DNA of 64,000 bases from Chitinophagales bacterium (GTDB lineage: Bacteria; Bacteroidota; Bacteroidia; Chitinophagales; JADJOU01), in NCBI GenBank assembly GCA_016787225.1, contig JAEUUY010000011.1, positions 186,001-250,000 on the forward strand, given 5' to 3'. Both the position numbers and the translations under genes were made by a program. Of the stretch, positions 1 through 8,828 are shown piece after piece (the first letter of the stretch is position 1; each line of letters opens with the position of its first letter). The notes below the pieces were generated by a model. That model ran no database searches. It was not told the DNA's origin and saw nothing but the letters and a program-made list of their open reading frames with translations.

Positions 1-650
1 AAGAAACCATGGAATGCTGTATTAGCATCGTAGAATATTCCTTCGTGCATCAAATCTCTTTTGCCAGCACAGAATTCCCTAGAGGAGTCAATGAATTTGT
101 CAAAGCAGGTTTGACGCCTATCCCATCGGATATCGTGAAAGCTCCTCGTGTAGCAGAAAGTCCTGTCCATTTTGAATGTAAAGTGAATCAAGTGATAGAA
201 CTGGGAGATCAAGGCGGTTCTGGTAATCTTTTTCTTTGCCAAGTGGTTCGTATTCATACCGACGATAGAGTCATGAAAGATGGCAAACTAGACCCTCTCA
301 AAATACATCAAGCGGGTCGCTGTGGACTAGGCTATTATGTAAACACGGACCCAGAACGCATGTATTCTATCCCACAACCTCAAGCGCAGATAGGTATAGG
401 CGTAGACGCCTTATCAGAAGATATTCGATTTTCAAAAGTGCTTACAGGAAATAATTTGGGACAATTGGCTCTCAATCAAACCCTGCCCTCAGAAGATGAA
501 ATCAACGATTTTCAAAAAACAGAATCCTATAAATATTTGATGAGCTTCGATGGCGCGGAGCGCAAAAATCAATTTCATAAAGCAGCTAGCGAAATGCTAG
601 GGAATAACAATATTCGATTGGCACTGATAACACTTTATTCCTATTCTTAA
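1..650 (+). CDS. Flavin reductase-like (FMN-binding split barrel) protein, 5' truncated
   Basis: The 3' part of a gene that begins before the window; the frame is open to the left edge (first full codon at base 3). The ATG at base 9 is probably internal, because the residues around it (ISIVEYSFVHQ) resemble the middle of the flavin reductase domain. The stretches STEFPRGVNEF, SPVHFECKV and VLTGNNLG are typical of flavin reductase/DIM6-NTAB-type split-barrel proteins, which bind FMN and reduce or use flavin in the cytoplasm. The physiological partner cannot be told from the sequence. The stop codon overlaps the next start (TAATG), so the two genes are probably translationally coupled. The family call is fairly safe; the exact reaction is not known. 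Confidence 0.8.
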   Translation, partial: ETMECCISIVEYSFVHQISFASTEFPRGVNEFVKAGLTPIPSDIVKAPRVAESPVHFECKVNQVIELGDQGGSGNLFLCQVVRIHTDDRVMKDGKLDPLKIHQAGRCGLGYYVNTDPERMYSIPQPQAQIGIGVDALSEDIRFSKVLTGNNLGQLALNQTLPSEDEINDFQKTESYKYLMSFDGAERKNQFHKAASEMLGNNNIRLALITLYSYS

Positions 651-931
651 TGCTAGAAAAACTTAAAGCCAAATGGGGTGTCAATAACCTCAATCTCATT
701 TTAATTTTATGCACTTTTGCTATTGGAGGTAGCTTGTGTGGATTTCTAGGCAGAAAAGCACTTGGATTGCTAGGATGTGATAAAACAACTTTTTTCTATT
801 GGCCTGCCTATATCCTTGCTATGACTATTCTCTGGCCACTTTGTGTCATTACGGTCAGTATATTTACTGGTCAATTTATTTTCTTTAGAAATTATCTTAA
901 GAAAATATTTAAAAGGTTTTCTGGGAAATAG
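650..931 (+). CDS. Small two-helix membrane protein, DUF6787-like
   Basis: A 93-residue protein with two hydrophobic segments, at about residues 14-37 and 50-76, and a basic C-terminal tail (RNYLKKIFKRFSGK). The features GGSLCGFLGRK between the helices and FFRNYLKKI at the end match a small conserved Bacteroidota family that I recall as DUF6787. No catalytic residues are visible and the function is unknown. It overlaps the stop codon of the flavin reductase gene by one base, so both are probably in one transcript. Its position in the inner membrane is inferred from hydrophobicity, with the basic tail expected on the cytoplasmic side. Confidence 0.7.
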   Translation: MLEKLKAKWGVNNLNLILILCTFAIGGSLCGFLGRKALGLLGCDKTTFFYWPAYILAMTILWPLCVITVSIFTGQFIFFRNYLKKIFKRFSGK

Positions 932-986
932 TTTGATTCCGTAGTTCAAATATTACCATCTTGTAAAATTATTAAACAGAAATTTA

Positions 987-2684
987 TTGTTACGAATTAA
1001 GATTCTTTTTCTAATTACCATATTAAACATACAGAGCTCGGCTAACATAAAAATCGAAGATATTTGTGAACGATTAGAAGAAAATCCCAATCATAAACTT
1101 GCTATTGATAGCTTAAAGATTTTACTCAAGAACAAAAAACTAACAGACCATGAAAATGTCAAGATTTATACCAGTATACTTTATAAATATAGTATGTTGC
1201 AACATTTTGATACTTGTTTGAGTATCGCAGAAAATCAATTGCTTCTTGCAAAACAAAATGGTAGTTTTCTGGGACAAGCGACCTTCTACAAACAGATAGG
1301 CAATACTTATTATTATCTCAAAAATCAAAAGAAAGCAATAGAATACTTCAATCGAAGCTTAGATATATCTAAATCTCACCAACTATTTGAACTCGCAGAA
1401 GATTGCTCTCATAACATAGCAGGAACAAGAATGGAACAAGGTTTGTCCGATACTAAAACGGAAGACTATCTTAAAAAAGCGATTTATTATAATAAGCTAT
1501 GTACCCCACAACGTATTGATAGACAAATAGGACATTATAGATTACTGGCCACTTTATACGACTATCAAAACAAGCTAGATATGGCTCAAAATATTTATGA
1601 GCAGTTATTGAAAATCACACGAAAGCATAAAAGACCCTATGATGAAATGACCACACTATGCTTTTATTCTCAGGTGTTAAGCAGAAAAGGAAAACATAAA
1701 GAAGCATGTAATTTTAGTCATGAATCTATCCAAATGGCAAAACCATTCAATGACCCAGATGCATTAAGCACAACCTATTCTATGCATGCCAGAAATTTAA
1801 AGCAAGCTGGCAAGGTTGATTCCGCATTTCAAACCTTACTCATTCTACAAAGTTTACAAATAGATCGCTATAATACTAATCTAAACAAAAGTATAGCAGA
1901 AGCAGAGGCTAAATTTAAAAATGCTGAAGTAGAATTTGAAAAAAATGTAGCTATTTCTGAGAGTAAAAGAAAAGTACAACTCTATGCTTCCATTTTTATA
2001 TTTACACTTTTCCTTTTCATAACTGGAGGGATCTTTTACTTTCATCGGAAAAAAGCTATAACTGAAAAGCAAAAAATGCAGGCCATTTTGAACGCTGAGG
2101 AAGAAGAAAGAGATCGAGTTTCACGGGAATTGCATGATGGAATTGGACAATTGTTAGGCGCAGCTAAGCTCAATCTGCATGCTTATGAGGAAAATCAGAG
2201 GAAGGATATTTTAGAAAAAGCAATTAGACTAATAGATGAATCAGCTATAGAGCTTCGCTCAGTTTCTCATAGTTTGGCGCCTGTCACTTTGAAAAAAAAT
2301 GGCTTGGTATTATCTATAAAGAAATTTCTTGATAGTCTTCATTCCCATTCTTTGAAAATTAGTTTCCACTCTACGCAGAATACTATCCCCATAGATAATA
2401 ACAAAGAGATAGTCGTATATCGTATTATTCAAGAATGTGTAAGCAATGTAATAAAACATGCCAAAGCTAAAAATCTGTTTGTATCTTTGGATTTGAATGA
2501 AAATTTCTTAAATATCATGGTAGAAGATGATGGTAAAGGATTTGAAATAAAGTCTTCAGAAAATGCCGATGGGATAGGGCTGCATAATATGAAGGTGAGA
2601 ACAGAATACTTAAGAGGCACTATGGAAATCGATAGTAAACTAAATTCCGGGACCGTGTTTTCTTTTAGATTTCCATTAAAATAA
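987..2684 (+). CDS. TPR-containing sensor histidine kinase, HisKA_3 (NarX/DesK-like) family
   Basis: A 565-residue two-component sensor. The start is a TTG; the following hydrophobic run (about residues 3-17) looks like a signal peptide, and no in-frame ATG precedes it. Residues about 40-290 form helical TPR-like repeats, probably periplasmic. A transmembrane helix lies at about 331-353. The dimerisation/phosphoacceptor block EEERDRVSRELHDGIGQ puts the phosphorylated histidine at residue 383, as in the HisKA_3 family. A Bergerat ATPase domain follows, with N-box ECVSNVIKHA and G-boxes DDGKGF and GIGLHNM. The response regulator follows 6 bases later and is the expected partner. The signal sensed cannot be told; TPR repeats suggest a protein or peptide contact. 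Confidence 0.88.
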   Translation: MLRIKILFLITILNIQSSANIKIEDICERLEENPNHKLAIDSLKILLKNKKLTDHENVKIYTSILYKYSMLQHFDTCLSIAENQLLLAKQNGSFLGQATFYKQIGNTYYYLKNQKKAIEYFNRSLDISKSHQLFELAEDCSHNIAGTRMEQGLSDTKTEDYLKKAIYYNKLCTPQRIDRQIGHYRLLATLYDYQNKLDMAQNIYEQLLKITRKHKRPYDEMTTLCFYSQVLSRKGKHKEACNFSHESIQMAKPFNDPDALSTTYSMHARNLKQAGKVDSAFQTLLILQSLQIDRYNTNLNKSIAEAEAKFKNAEVEFEKNVAISESKRKVQLYASIFIFTLFLFITGGIFYFHRKKAITEKQKMQAILNAEEEERDRVSRELHDGIGQLLGAAKLNLHAYEENQRKDILEKAIRLIDESAIELRSVSHSLAPVTLKKNGLVLSIKKFLDSLHSHSLKISFHSTQNTIPIDNNKEIVVYRIIQECVSNVIKHAKAKNLFVSLDLNENFLNIMVEDDGKGFEIKSSENADGIGLHNMKVRTEYLRGTMEIDSKLNSGTVFSFRFPLK

Positions 2685-2690
2685 ACCTTC

Positions 2691-3332
2691 ATGCCAAAAT
2701 TGATAAATATTGGTTTGTTAGACGATCATCAAATTGTAATTGATGGTCTTATTGCATTGTTGAAAAATGTCGAAAACATAGAAGTAAAATTTGTATGCAA
2801 TGACAGTATGACTATTGAAGAAAAACTATCTGCAACCAATATTGATATTTTACTGACCGATGTCATGATGCCAGGTAGGAATGGATTCGAAGTAGCGAAA
2901 ATAATTCGTGAACAGTTTCCTACTTTAAAGGTAATCGTACTGACCATGAGTGGTAATGGCAAACATATTAAAGCCATGATAGACGAGGCGCATATTCATG
3001 GATATCTGCTCAAAACCTGTTCGAAAGTCGACCTAGTCAAGGCGATTGAAACCGTATATCAAGGGGGAAAATATTTTGTAGATGAAATCTGGAGAGAACT
3101 AGAAACATACAATGAGCAACTTCAGCATTTAGAATCTTTGAATTTGACTCCACGAGAGATAGAAATCATGAAACAACTTGCGCTAGGGAAGTCCAATAAA
3201 CAAATAGCCAATGATCTTATTATAAGCGAACATACTGTGGATAGTCATAGAAAAAATATCTATCGAAAATCTGGAGCTCATTCGGTTGTGGAACTTTTGG
3301 ACTTTGCGAGAAATCATGGCTTTCTAGACTAA
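2691..3332 (+). CDS. LuxR/NarL-family DNA-binding response regulator
   Basis: A 213-residue regulator with an N-terminal receiver domain (acidic pair D11-D12, phosphoacceptor D57 in LLTDVMMPG, conserved lysine in YLLKTCSK). The C-terminal LuxR-type helix-turn-helix begins at LTPREIEIMKQLALG and continues through NKQIANDL and HTVDSHRKNIYRK. It lies 6 bases after the sensor kinase and is almost certainly its partner. This pairing of a TPR HisKA_3 kinase with a NarL-type regulator is common in Bacteroidota. The target genes are unknown; the minus-strand lipoprotein and propeller genes next door are possible targets, but nothing in the sequence proves it. A strong terminator-like hairpin follows the stop codon. 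Confidence 0.92.
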   Translation: MPKLINIGLLDDHQIVIDGLIALLKNVENIEVKFVCNDSMTIEEKLSATNIDILLTDVMMPGRNGFEVAKIIREQFPTLKVIVLTMSGNGKHIKAMIDEAHIHGYLLKTCSKVDLVKAIETVYQGGKYFVDEIWRELETYNEQLQHLESLNLTPREIEIMKQLALGKSNKQIANDLIISEHTVDSHRKNIYRKSGAHSVVELLDFARNHGFLD

Positions 3333-3360
3333 AAGGATGACTAATATTTAGTCACCCTTT
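3332..3360. terminator. Bidirectional terminator hairpin between convergent genes
   Basis: A 13-bp stem with one mismatch (arms 3332-3344 and 3348-3360, loop of three bases), AAAGG on one side and CCTTT on the other. It sits in the 45-base gap between the response regulator and the convergent lipoprotein gene, and an A/T run closes it on each side, so it can end transcription from both directions. Confidence 0.7.
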
Positions 3361-3377
3361 CATATCTAGAATTAAAA

Positions 3378-3866
3378 TTATCGTACAGGAATATTTTTAA
3401 ACTCCCCTTCTGTAATTACATATTTAGCACCTGACAAGCTTTGTCCAGTACATTTAAACGAGCCACAGATAGTTTTATCAGAATTGATAGTTATCGTCAT
3501 ACTATCTCCTGTAATAAAAGGATTCAATCCGCCTTCATGATAATAGCCATTGACAGAACCTCTAGTTTGAGCGGTAGAAAATGCCATAGTTTTAGTGCCT
3601 ATTAGTGTATCTTCCACATAAAATGCGAACTTCTCTGCACCTGCTTTTTTGATGCTGATTCTGATTCGAGGGCCATTAAAGTTGTACCATTGATAAAATC
3701 CTGAATCACTTTGAAAAGCAGTTCCATTGATTTTAGCGGTTAAACCATTGACAGATCCTGAGCAGCCAGAGTTAGTTGGAGTTGTAGGAGTAGAATTACT
3801 ACTTGATTTTGAACAAGCACTAAGAAGTGCTGTAAGAACGAGTATTGATAAAATAATTTTTTTCAT
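3378..3866 (-). CDS. Lipoprotein of unknown function, DUF6252-like
   Basis: A 162-residue exported lipoprotein. A basic start (MKK), a hydrophobic segment and a lipobox LLSAC place the lipidated cysteine at residue 18, followed by a Ser/Thr/Pro-rich linker to about residue 35. The remainder looks like a small beta-sandwich: it begins with a sequence like AKINGTAFQSD and ends with ITEGEFKNIPV, an arrangement I associate with the DUF6252-type lipoproteins of Bacteroidota. No enzyme motif is visible. Envelope location follows from the signal; any function is unknown. It is read in the same direction as the next two genes and may share a transcript with them. Confidence 0.72.
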   Translation of the reverse strand: MKKIILSILVLTALLSACSKSSSNSTPTTPTNSGCSGSVNGLTAKINGTAFQSDSGFYQWYNFNGPRIRISIKKAGAEKFAFYVEDTLIGTKTMAFSTAQTRGSVNGYYHEGGLNPFITGDSMTITINSDKTICGSFKCTGQSLSGAKYVITEGEFKNIPVR

Positions 3867-3897
3867 GGGTGAGGAGGGTTATAATTCACTATGATTA

Positions 3898-4431
3898 CTA
3901 ATATTTACCTGCTATAGTACCATTTGTAATGGTAATAGTAGTCTTATCGGTATCATTAGTCAAAGTTCCGCTAAAGGTAGCTTCTAACACACTACCATCA
4001 TTTTTAGCAATTTCTATCGTAAAATCATCTCCCGGTACCGCTATCCACCCCTTACCACCTACTGAAAAAGTTATTGTATTTACCAATCCAGAACCTAAGG
4101 TTTTGTAACTTACCTTACCCGTTTGGCTAAGTGGTTGCGTTATTGTACAGTTTAATGGGGTCGTTCCATTCATTCCTGCTGCACTTAATGTGCCGTAGGT
4201 ACTTGTCTTAACCGCTGCGCTCGTGATCTCCATAGAGGTATAACTTCCCGAAACTGCACCTGAATAATTACAAGTGATTTTACATTTTCCAGCTGCAAGG
4301 CCAGAGGCACTTGGTGCTGTAGGCGTTGAGCTCGAGTTAGAGTTATCTTTGCTACATGAATAGAAGAGTGTAGACAGAGATAATGCTACGATTAGAATTG
4401 CATTTGCTGTTTTGAATGTTGCTTTTTTCAT
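3898..4431 (-). CDS. Lipoprotein of unknown function
   Basis: A 177-residue protein with a long signal peptide (to about residue 26) and the lipobox LFYSC followed by SKDNSNSSS, a typical Bacteroidota lipoprotein start with a low-complexity linker. Beyond residue 45 it is rich in Thr, Ser and Gly with alternating hydrophobic residues, which suggests a small all-beta domain; two cysteines near residues 49 and 53 (KCKITCNY) and another near 98 could form a disulfide. I do not recognise a family. The neighbours are another lipoprotein and two beta-propeller proteins, all on the minus strand, so an envelope cluster is likely. Confidence 0.65.
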   Translation of the reverse strand: MKKATFKTANAILIVALSLSTLFYSCSKDNSNSSSTPTAPSASGLAAGKCKITCNYSGAVSGSYTSMEITSAAVKTSTYGTLSAAGMNGTTPLNCTITQPLSQTGKVSYKTLGSGLVNTITFSVGGKGWIAVPGDDFTIEIAKNDGSVLEATFSGTLTNDTDKTTITITNGTIAGKY

Positions 4432-4458
4432 GATTGATTTATTTAATGGTTAAAAATA

Positions 4459-6183
4459 TTATTCTTTAGTTTTAAGTTTGGACACTTCATCCTTCTCCAC
4501 GATAAGCATATACTGCCCATCGTCATATGAAATAGCGACAGAACCTTTCCTAGCATCATACATAGTATATTTACCATTGGAAAGATCTATCACTACCTTA
4601 TCGCCATTATCATTCGCATAGAAAGCCATACCGTTGGTCACTTCCGTCAAATCTCCTTTCTTCGTTCTTACCGACCAGTTCTTTTTTCCGTCAGCAATTA
4701 CATGGCTGCTAACTCCTTTTGTACAAACGAGAATTGTATTTTCACCTAATCTGAATATTTGCTCTGTCAATTTAATATCATCTTCTTTAACACTGACTTC
4801 ATACTTTTCAGCACCATCATTAGGATTGAGATTATATAATTCTTTACCACTAGCTACCAGCAATTGACCATTATGTACAAATGCGTTCGTTACTCCTTTA
4901 GCGAATCGTTCGCTTCTCCATACGAGCTCACCATTAGTAGCATCTAAAGCCTCTACTCCAAAGGGTCCAAATTCTTTATAAAATTTGACTTTTTCATAGG
5001 TAGACATAGTAAAGCCTCCTGCACCGAAACCTCCACCGTAGCTTTGCTTGTTTTCGACTACGCCTTGTACCTGTGCCCATCCGCCGATTTGTATGATGAT
5101 TCTATTACCTACTTTGTATAGATTTGGCGCTATAGTCAGTTTTTTCAACTCCTTACTTTTCCAAATCAACTTTCCCGTATTCAAATCATATTTGCTTACA
5201 TATTGTTGCTTCTTACTTTGCATATCGAAAACGTAAACATCATTGCCATCGACCAAAGGTTCTGCCACCGCTCCGTATACAGCTTTTCTCACAAATTTTC
5301 TTCCTACATATCCTGAACCAATACCAGAGTTAATTTCTCTCATAACCTCATCGCTATGTGTTACAGACCAGATGAGAGACCCATTATTTAAATCATAAGC
5401 CTGCAAGCCCTGCATTGTTAGAAGTATTTTTGTGCCTTGTATTTTCATTTTTGCCAAAATCTTACCTGTCGCTATCTCTCTTTCAATAGATCCTTTGATA
5501 TCTGTCTGCCATATTACCTCTCCATTCTTTACATTCAATTTATATATTTGACTCTTAAATCCTCCGAGATTCGCAGCCAATTTGCCTATACCACCTAAAA
5601 TACTTTTACCAGCTGCAGCCGGATTGTAATTCAACGCCACTATGGTATTATCTGCCTTGTTATAAATATATGTCGCCAAGGCACCTTTGAAACCCTGTGT
5701 CTCCCATACCTCTTCACCAGTTCGGGCTTTAATCATAGTAAAAGCTTTTTTATTGGCTACAGCAAACATTCCTAACTCTGCCACATATGCAATGGAGCTC
5801 TCGGTAACATCTTCATATTTGTCCGTATTCCAAATCATATTGCCGTTTTCTATATCAATCACTGCCATTTGATCTTTTCCCCCTTTTCTATCGAAGAGAA
5901 AGATACATTTAGCATCCCACATAGGAATGCGCTCGTCTACTTTTTTTAATAAGCCATTGGTAATTGTTTTGAAATCTTTTGACCACTTAATTTTTCCCGT
6001 TTTAGTATCGATCATGGTAATCATTTTCTCGCTAGTGCACATCAGTTGTTCTGTGCTTTCATCAAATTCGTTTGTTTCTCCCTTATGTTCCATTTCTGTT
6101 TTCCATACGCTTTTCATTTCCGACTGCGTAAAAGCGGCCATGGAAAAAAGAAGGCTTAGTGTGATTGTGATACATTTTTTCAT
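4459..6183 (-). CDS. Secreted PQQ-like beta-propeller protein
   Basis: A 574-residue protein with a cleavable signal peptide (about residues 1-19, ending AAFTQ). It carries repeated blocks of the form G-x-I/L-x-W followed by hydrophobic strands (for example TGKIKWSKDF, NGNMIWNTD, TGEEVWETQ, NGEVIWQTD, NGSLIWSVT, TGKLIWKSK, NGELVWRSE). These are the tryptophan-docking repeats of the PQQ/BamB-like eight-bladed propeller. No cofactor-binding residues of a true quinoprotein dehydrogenase can be recognised, so a structural or binding role in the periplasm is more likely than an oxidoreductase. The next gene on the strand encodes a WD40-like propeller. Confidence 0.75.
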   Translation of the reverse strand: MKKCITITLSLLFSMAAFTQSEMKSVWKTEMEHKGETNEFDESTEQLMCTSEKMITMIDTKTGKIKWSKDFKTITNGLLKKVDERIPMWDAKCIFLFDRKGGKDQMAVIDIENGNMIWNTDKYEDVTESSIAYVAELGMFAVANKKAFTMIKARTGEEVWETQGFKGALATYIYNKADNTIVALNYNPAAAGKSILGGIGKLAANLGGFKSQIYKLNVKNGEVIWQTDIKGSIEREIATGKILAKMKIQGTKILLTMQGLQAYDLNNGSLIWSVTHSDEVMREINSGIGSGYVGRKFVRKAVYGAVAEPLVDGNDVYVFDMQSKKQQYVSKYDLNTGKLIWKSKELKKLTIAPNLYKVGNRIIIQIGGWAQVQGVVENKQSYGGGFGAGGFTMSTYEKVKFYKEFGPFGVEALDATNGELVWRSERFAKGVTNAFVHNGQLLVASGKELYNLNPNDGAEKYEVSVKEDDIKLTEQIFRLGENTILVCTKGVSSHVIADGKKNWSVRTKKGDLTEVTNGMAFYANDNGDKVVIDLSNGKYTMYDARKGSVAISYDDGQYMLIVEKDEVSKLKTKE

Positions 6184-6212
6184 GTTCTTGATTTTTTAAA
6201 ATGAATAAATAT

Positions 6213-7670
6213 TTACAGTTGAATAGTATGTCTAAATTTCACTCGTTTATCTTTGGGAAGTTCGATATCAAATTTCAGTTTTCTTAAAACATCTTTCAAT
6301 TCATTCTGCATTTTGATGTCAGTCAATTCATCACTTTCACAGAAAATAGTCTGCACGGTGCATTTAGGTCCTACCACGGTGATATCCATAATATAAGCAC
6401 CTGACAAATTTCTCTTTGTGATTTCTTTTTTTAAGTCGCCGTTTTCGATACTCTCATCGATGGCATCTTTCAACTTATCTACTAACTCTTCATTGCTCAA
6501 TTCGGAGGATTTTTTAAAGTAAGACTTTAGCACTAAATAATCCCAGAGGTAAAGATGTTTTTCATAATAAACATAAGCCAGATTCGTATTAGGAATTAAT
6601 ACAATTGGGCAAAATAGAGTGGAATTTTTGAAAAGCTTGTATCGAGCCTTAAACTCTGAGAAATCTTCAGTATTCATTGGATTTTGAACGCGTACTTGTT
6701 TTAAAAATCCTATGTTTCCACCGACAAATAGGCTTGTAATCTTACCATTAGGGCCAAGTTTAGCAAAGTTGCCACGGATTCCAAAGCCTTTATCTATTTG
6801 ACCTGAGGAAAGATTTATCTTATGAAAGGTATACGAAGTAAATGAAGTGTTGTTTTCTTGTCCTCCTAATTGACATTGAATATAAACATCCTTTTCATCA
6901 TTACTAAAAATAATATTCGTTACCACATCGATCTCATCATCACTATAGGCTATTGGTTTACTTAGTTCATTGGCATTGTAGATGACTAGTAACTTTTTTG
7001 CTCGATAGGCATTTTTCAGTTCTGATTTTCTTCTTTTCACCGATGCTACTGTCTTCATAGCTTCTTTATCAGCATCCCAACTCATAACGATATACTTGCC
7101 ACTTGGGCTTATAGCAGCAAATTCATTATCTTCTTGCTTTACTTCCTTAACCAATTCTCCAGAAGGCAGGTTATACCATTTAAAGCCCTCTTTATCGCTC
7201 ACAAAAGCTGTACTATTTAATATGCTAATTGCATAGGCATTTTTTACTACTAACAGTTCTTTTCCAGATTGTACATCGAGAACTGCCATTTTATCTACTT
7301 GCTGCCAGGCTTTGGTATATTGGGACCACATGACATTTCTAACGACAGCAGTCGTACTTTGGTATCCTTGAATAGCTATATACTTACCATCTTGGCTAAA
7401 TTTAGCTATCCCTCCATTGAGATTGCCATGTGAACTTGTTGTTTTCCATACTAACTTCGGTTGATCCTTAGAAGTGACATCATACAAATAAGCCCTATTG
7501 GCATTGCCGCAGAGAAATAGCTTAGTACCATCTGGACTCAAGGTAATATCAGAGATCACACTCGTGATTCCCTCTAACTCCATATCCACCATACCTTCAG
7601 AGACCTTATTCTGAGAATGAACTAAAAGCCGAAATCCAATAAAGAAAATAAAACAAACTAATCTTATCAT
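6213..7670 (-). CDS. Secreted WD40-like propeller protein with a C-terminal TonB-like segment
   Basis: A 485-residue protein with a signal peptide (about residues 1-19). Residues about 30-380 contain WD40/TolB-like strands such as LSPDGTKLFLCGN, FSQDGKYIAIQG and ISPSGKYIVMSWD. The last 85 residues are different: a helical stretch, then alternating strands ending in KRVKFRHTIQL. This is reminiscent of the C-terminal domain of energy-transducer TonB-like proteins, although that is a weak visual match. The function is unknown. A TAnnTTTG promoter element lies 20 bases upstream of the start (minus strand), so this gene probably opens the transcript that continues into the PQQ-like propeller. Confidence 0.65.
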   Translation of the reverse strand: MIRLVCFIFFIGFRLLVHSQNKVSEGMVDMELEGITSVISDITLSPDGTKLFLCGNANRAYLYDVTSKDQPKLVWKTTSSHGNLNGGIAKFSQDGKYIAIQGYQSTTAVVRNVMWSQYTKAWQQVDKMAVLDVQSGKELLVVKNAYAISILNSTAFVSDKEGFKWYNLPSGELVKEVKQEDNEFAAISPSGKYIVMSWDADKEAMKTVASVKRRKSELKNAYRAKKLLVIYNANELSKPIAYSDDEIDVVTNIIFSNDEKDVYIQCQLGGQENNTSFTSYTFHKINLSSGQIDKGFGIRGNFAKLGPNGKITSLFVGGNIGFLKQVRVQNPMNTEDFSEFKARYKLFKNSTLFCPIVLIPNTNLAYVYYEKHLYLWDYLVLKSYFKKSSELSNEELVDKLKDAIDESIENGDLKKEITKRNLSGAYIMDITVVGPKCTVQTIFCESDELTDIKMQNELKDVLRKLKFDIELPKDKRVKFRHTIQL

Positions 7671-7689
7671 TTAGATTTAAAATCTAATG

Positions 7690-7697
7690 CAAAATTA
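7690..7697 (-). promoter_or_regulatory. Probable -7 promoter element (TAATTTTG)
   Basis: On the minus strand this reads TAATTTTG, matching the Bacteroidota -7 consensus TAnnTTTG, 20 bases upstream of the propeller gene start at 7670. No clear TTG is seen at the -33 position. Confidence 0.45.
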
Positions 7698-7790
7698 GTT
7701 TTTATGAAAAGGGTATGCTATCCCGTAAAGGGGGTATTTTTAAAAAACGAGTTCAATTTATAGAATTTATATCATTTAGTATGCATAGAA

Positions 7791-8360
7791 CTATTCAAAC
7801 TCTCGCCCTATAGCATCTATATCATCTTCCACCTTTCTACCTACAATAGTTCCTGCGAAGTAGTCAGCGAGAGTTCGTCTATTTTTTTCAAATAACAGAA
7901 ATAGTATATTAATAGCCATCCATGCTTGGCTAACATAAGTTATTAATGTAAGTGCTGCGATATGTTGTTCAGTTAAAAACTTTACCTTATTGAAAAATGT
8001 CATGTTTTCATAACCATCGCTCGGAGTGGTTAAACTATAATAACTTAAAAATAAATACTGTATAAGATTAAAAACATTATATCCCAAATATCTTTTTAGA
8101 CATTACTGGTAGGATATTCTAGATCCATCATGACTGTGGATCATCAATCGTTGATTTTTCTTTCCGATGGTTGTCTGGTTGCTATAAACATAAAAAACAT
8201 AATAAAGAAAGCCGATGACTAAGCTGGCTGTATTTGAAACAAAATGAAACTTTAAACCAAAATGGATTAAACCCACAAAAGGCAACATAATAGGTATTAG
8301 GACCAGTCCATCAATTAAAGCAGCAATAATTCGCTCTCTCCGTCTTGAATTTTGAATCAT
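7791..8360 (-). pseudogene. RDD-family membrane protein interrupted by an in-frame TAA stop
   Basis: The first piece (8360-8103) encodes 85 residues starting MIQNSRRRERIIAALIDG, with the Arg-Asp-type first helix of RDD proteins, a second helix and the TIGKK motif. It ends at a TAA (8105-8103). The same frame continues without any shift through LKRYLGYNVFNL, two more hydrophobic segments and the typical RDD ending RRTLADYFAGTIVGRK, finishing at 7791. The combined length of about 190 codons is normal for the family. A single nonsense mutation, or a sequencing error, explains the break. Two separately made halves are possible (a TTG at 8087 could restart), but this is less likely. It follows the ribonuclease/barstar genes by 7 bases. 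Confidence 0.7.
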
Positions 8361-8367
8361 ACTTTTA

Positions 8368-8805
8368 TTATATAGTTTCCCAAATCAAATAAGCATCATC
8401 CAGCAATTGTTCTATTCTAGAATTGCTATCGAAATAAAATTTCATACTTCTACTCTGCTCTGAAAACATAGGTTCATCATTGATAGAGATTCCAATGTCG
8501 TTTAAGGTATTCAAAAAATCAAAGATGGTATCATCATCTTCGTCCTTAAGAAGAAATTCAGAATTTTTAAAAATCAACCGAAACTTCTTTTCTTTCAACC
8601 AACTCAAATCGGTCATTGAATCAAAAAGAGCATCAAGGTTATTCCCAAAGTCGCCTCCAAAAAGCAGTTCCTTATTGAGCTTAACATATAGCTTATTTAT
8701 AGTAGGAAACTGCCCGCCATCTAGCTCTATATGCAACGAAGAAGAAGAGGTCGCTGGTAAATTCTTTTCGTCAGAGTAAATGAAAAAAAGTACATCTTGA
8801 GTCAT
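8368..8805 (-). CDS. Barstar-like ribonuclease inhibitor
   Basis: A 145-residue acidic cytoplasmic protein. The central segment contains FGNNLDALFDSMTD, which matches the inhibitory helix and loop of barstar (acidic residues that plug the barnase active site), followed by strand-helix elements such as RLIFKNSEFLL. The N-terminal first strand (HIELDGGQFPTINKLYVKL) also fits the barstar fold. The neighbour just upstream on the same strand is a barnase-like ribonuclease, with 23 bases between them, so this is most simply the immunity protein of that nuclease. It is longer than classical barstar (about 90 residues), with extensions at both ends. Confidence 0.82.
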   Translation of the reverse strand: MTQDVLFFIYSDEKNLPATSSSSLHIELDGGQFPTINKLYVKLNKELLFGGDFGNNLDALFDSMTDLSWLKEKKFRLIFKNSEFLLKDEDDDTIFDFLNTLNDIGISINDEPMFSEQSRSMKFYFDSNSRIEQLLDDAYLIWETI

Positions 8806-8828
8806 CGAAAATAGAAATTGTTGGGGTG

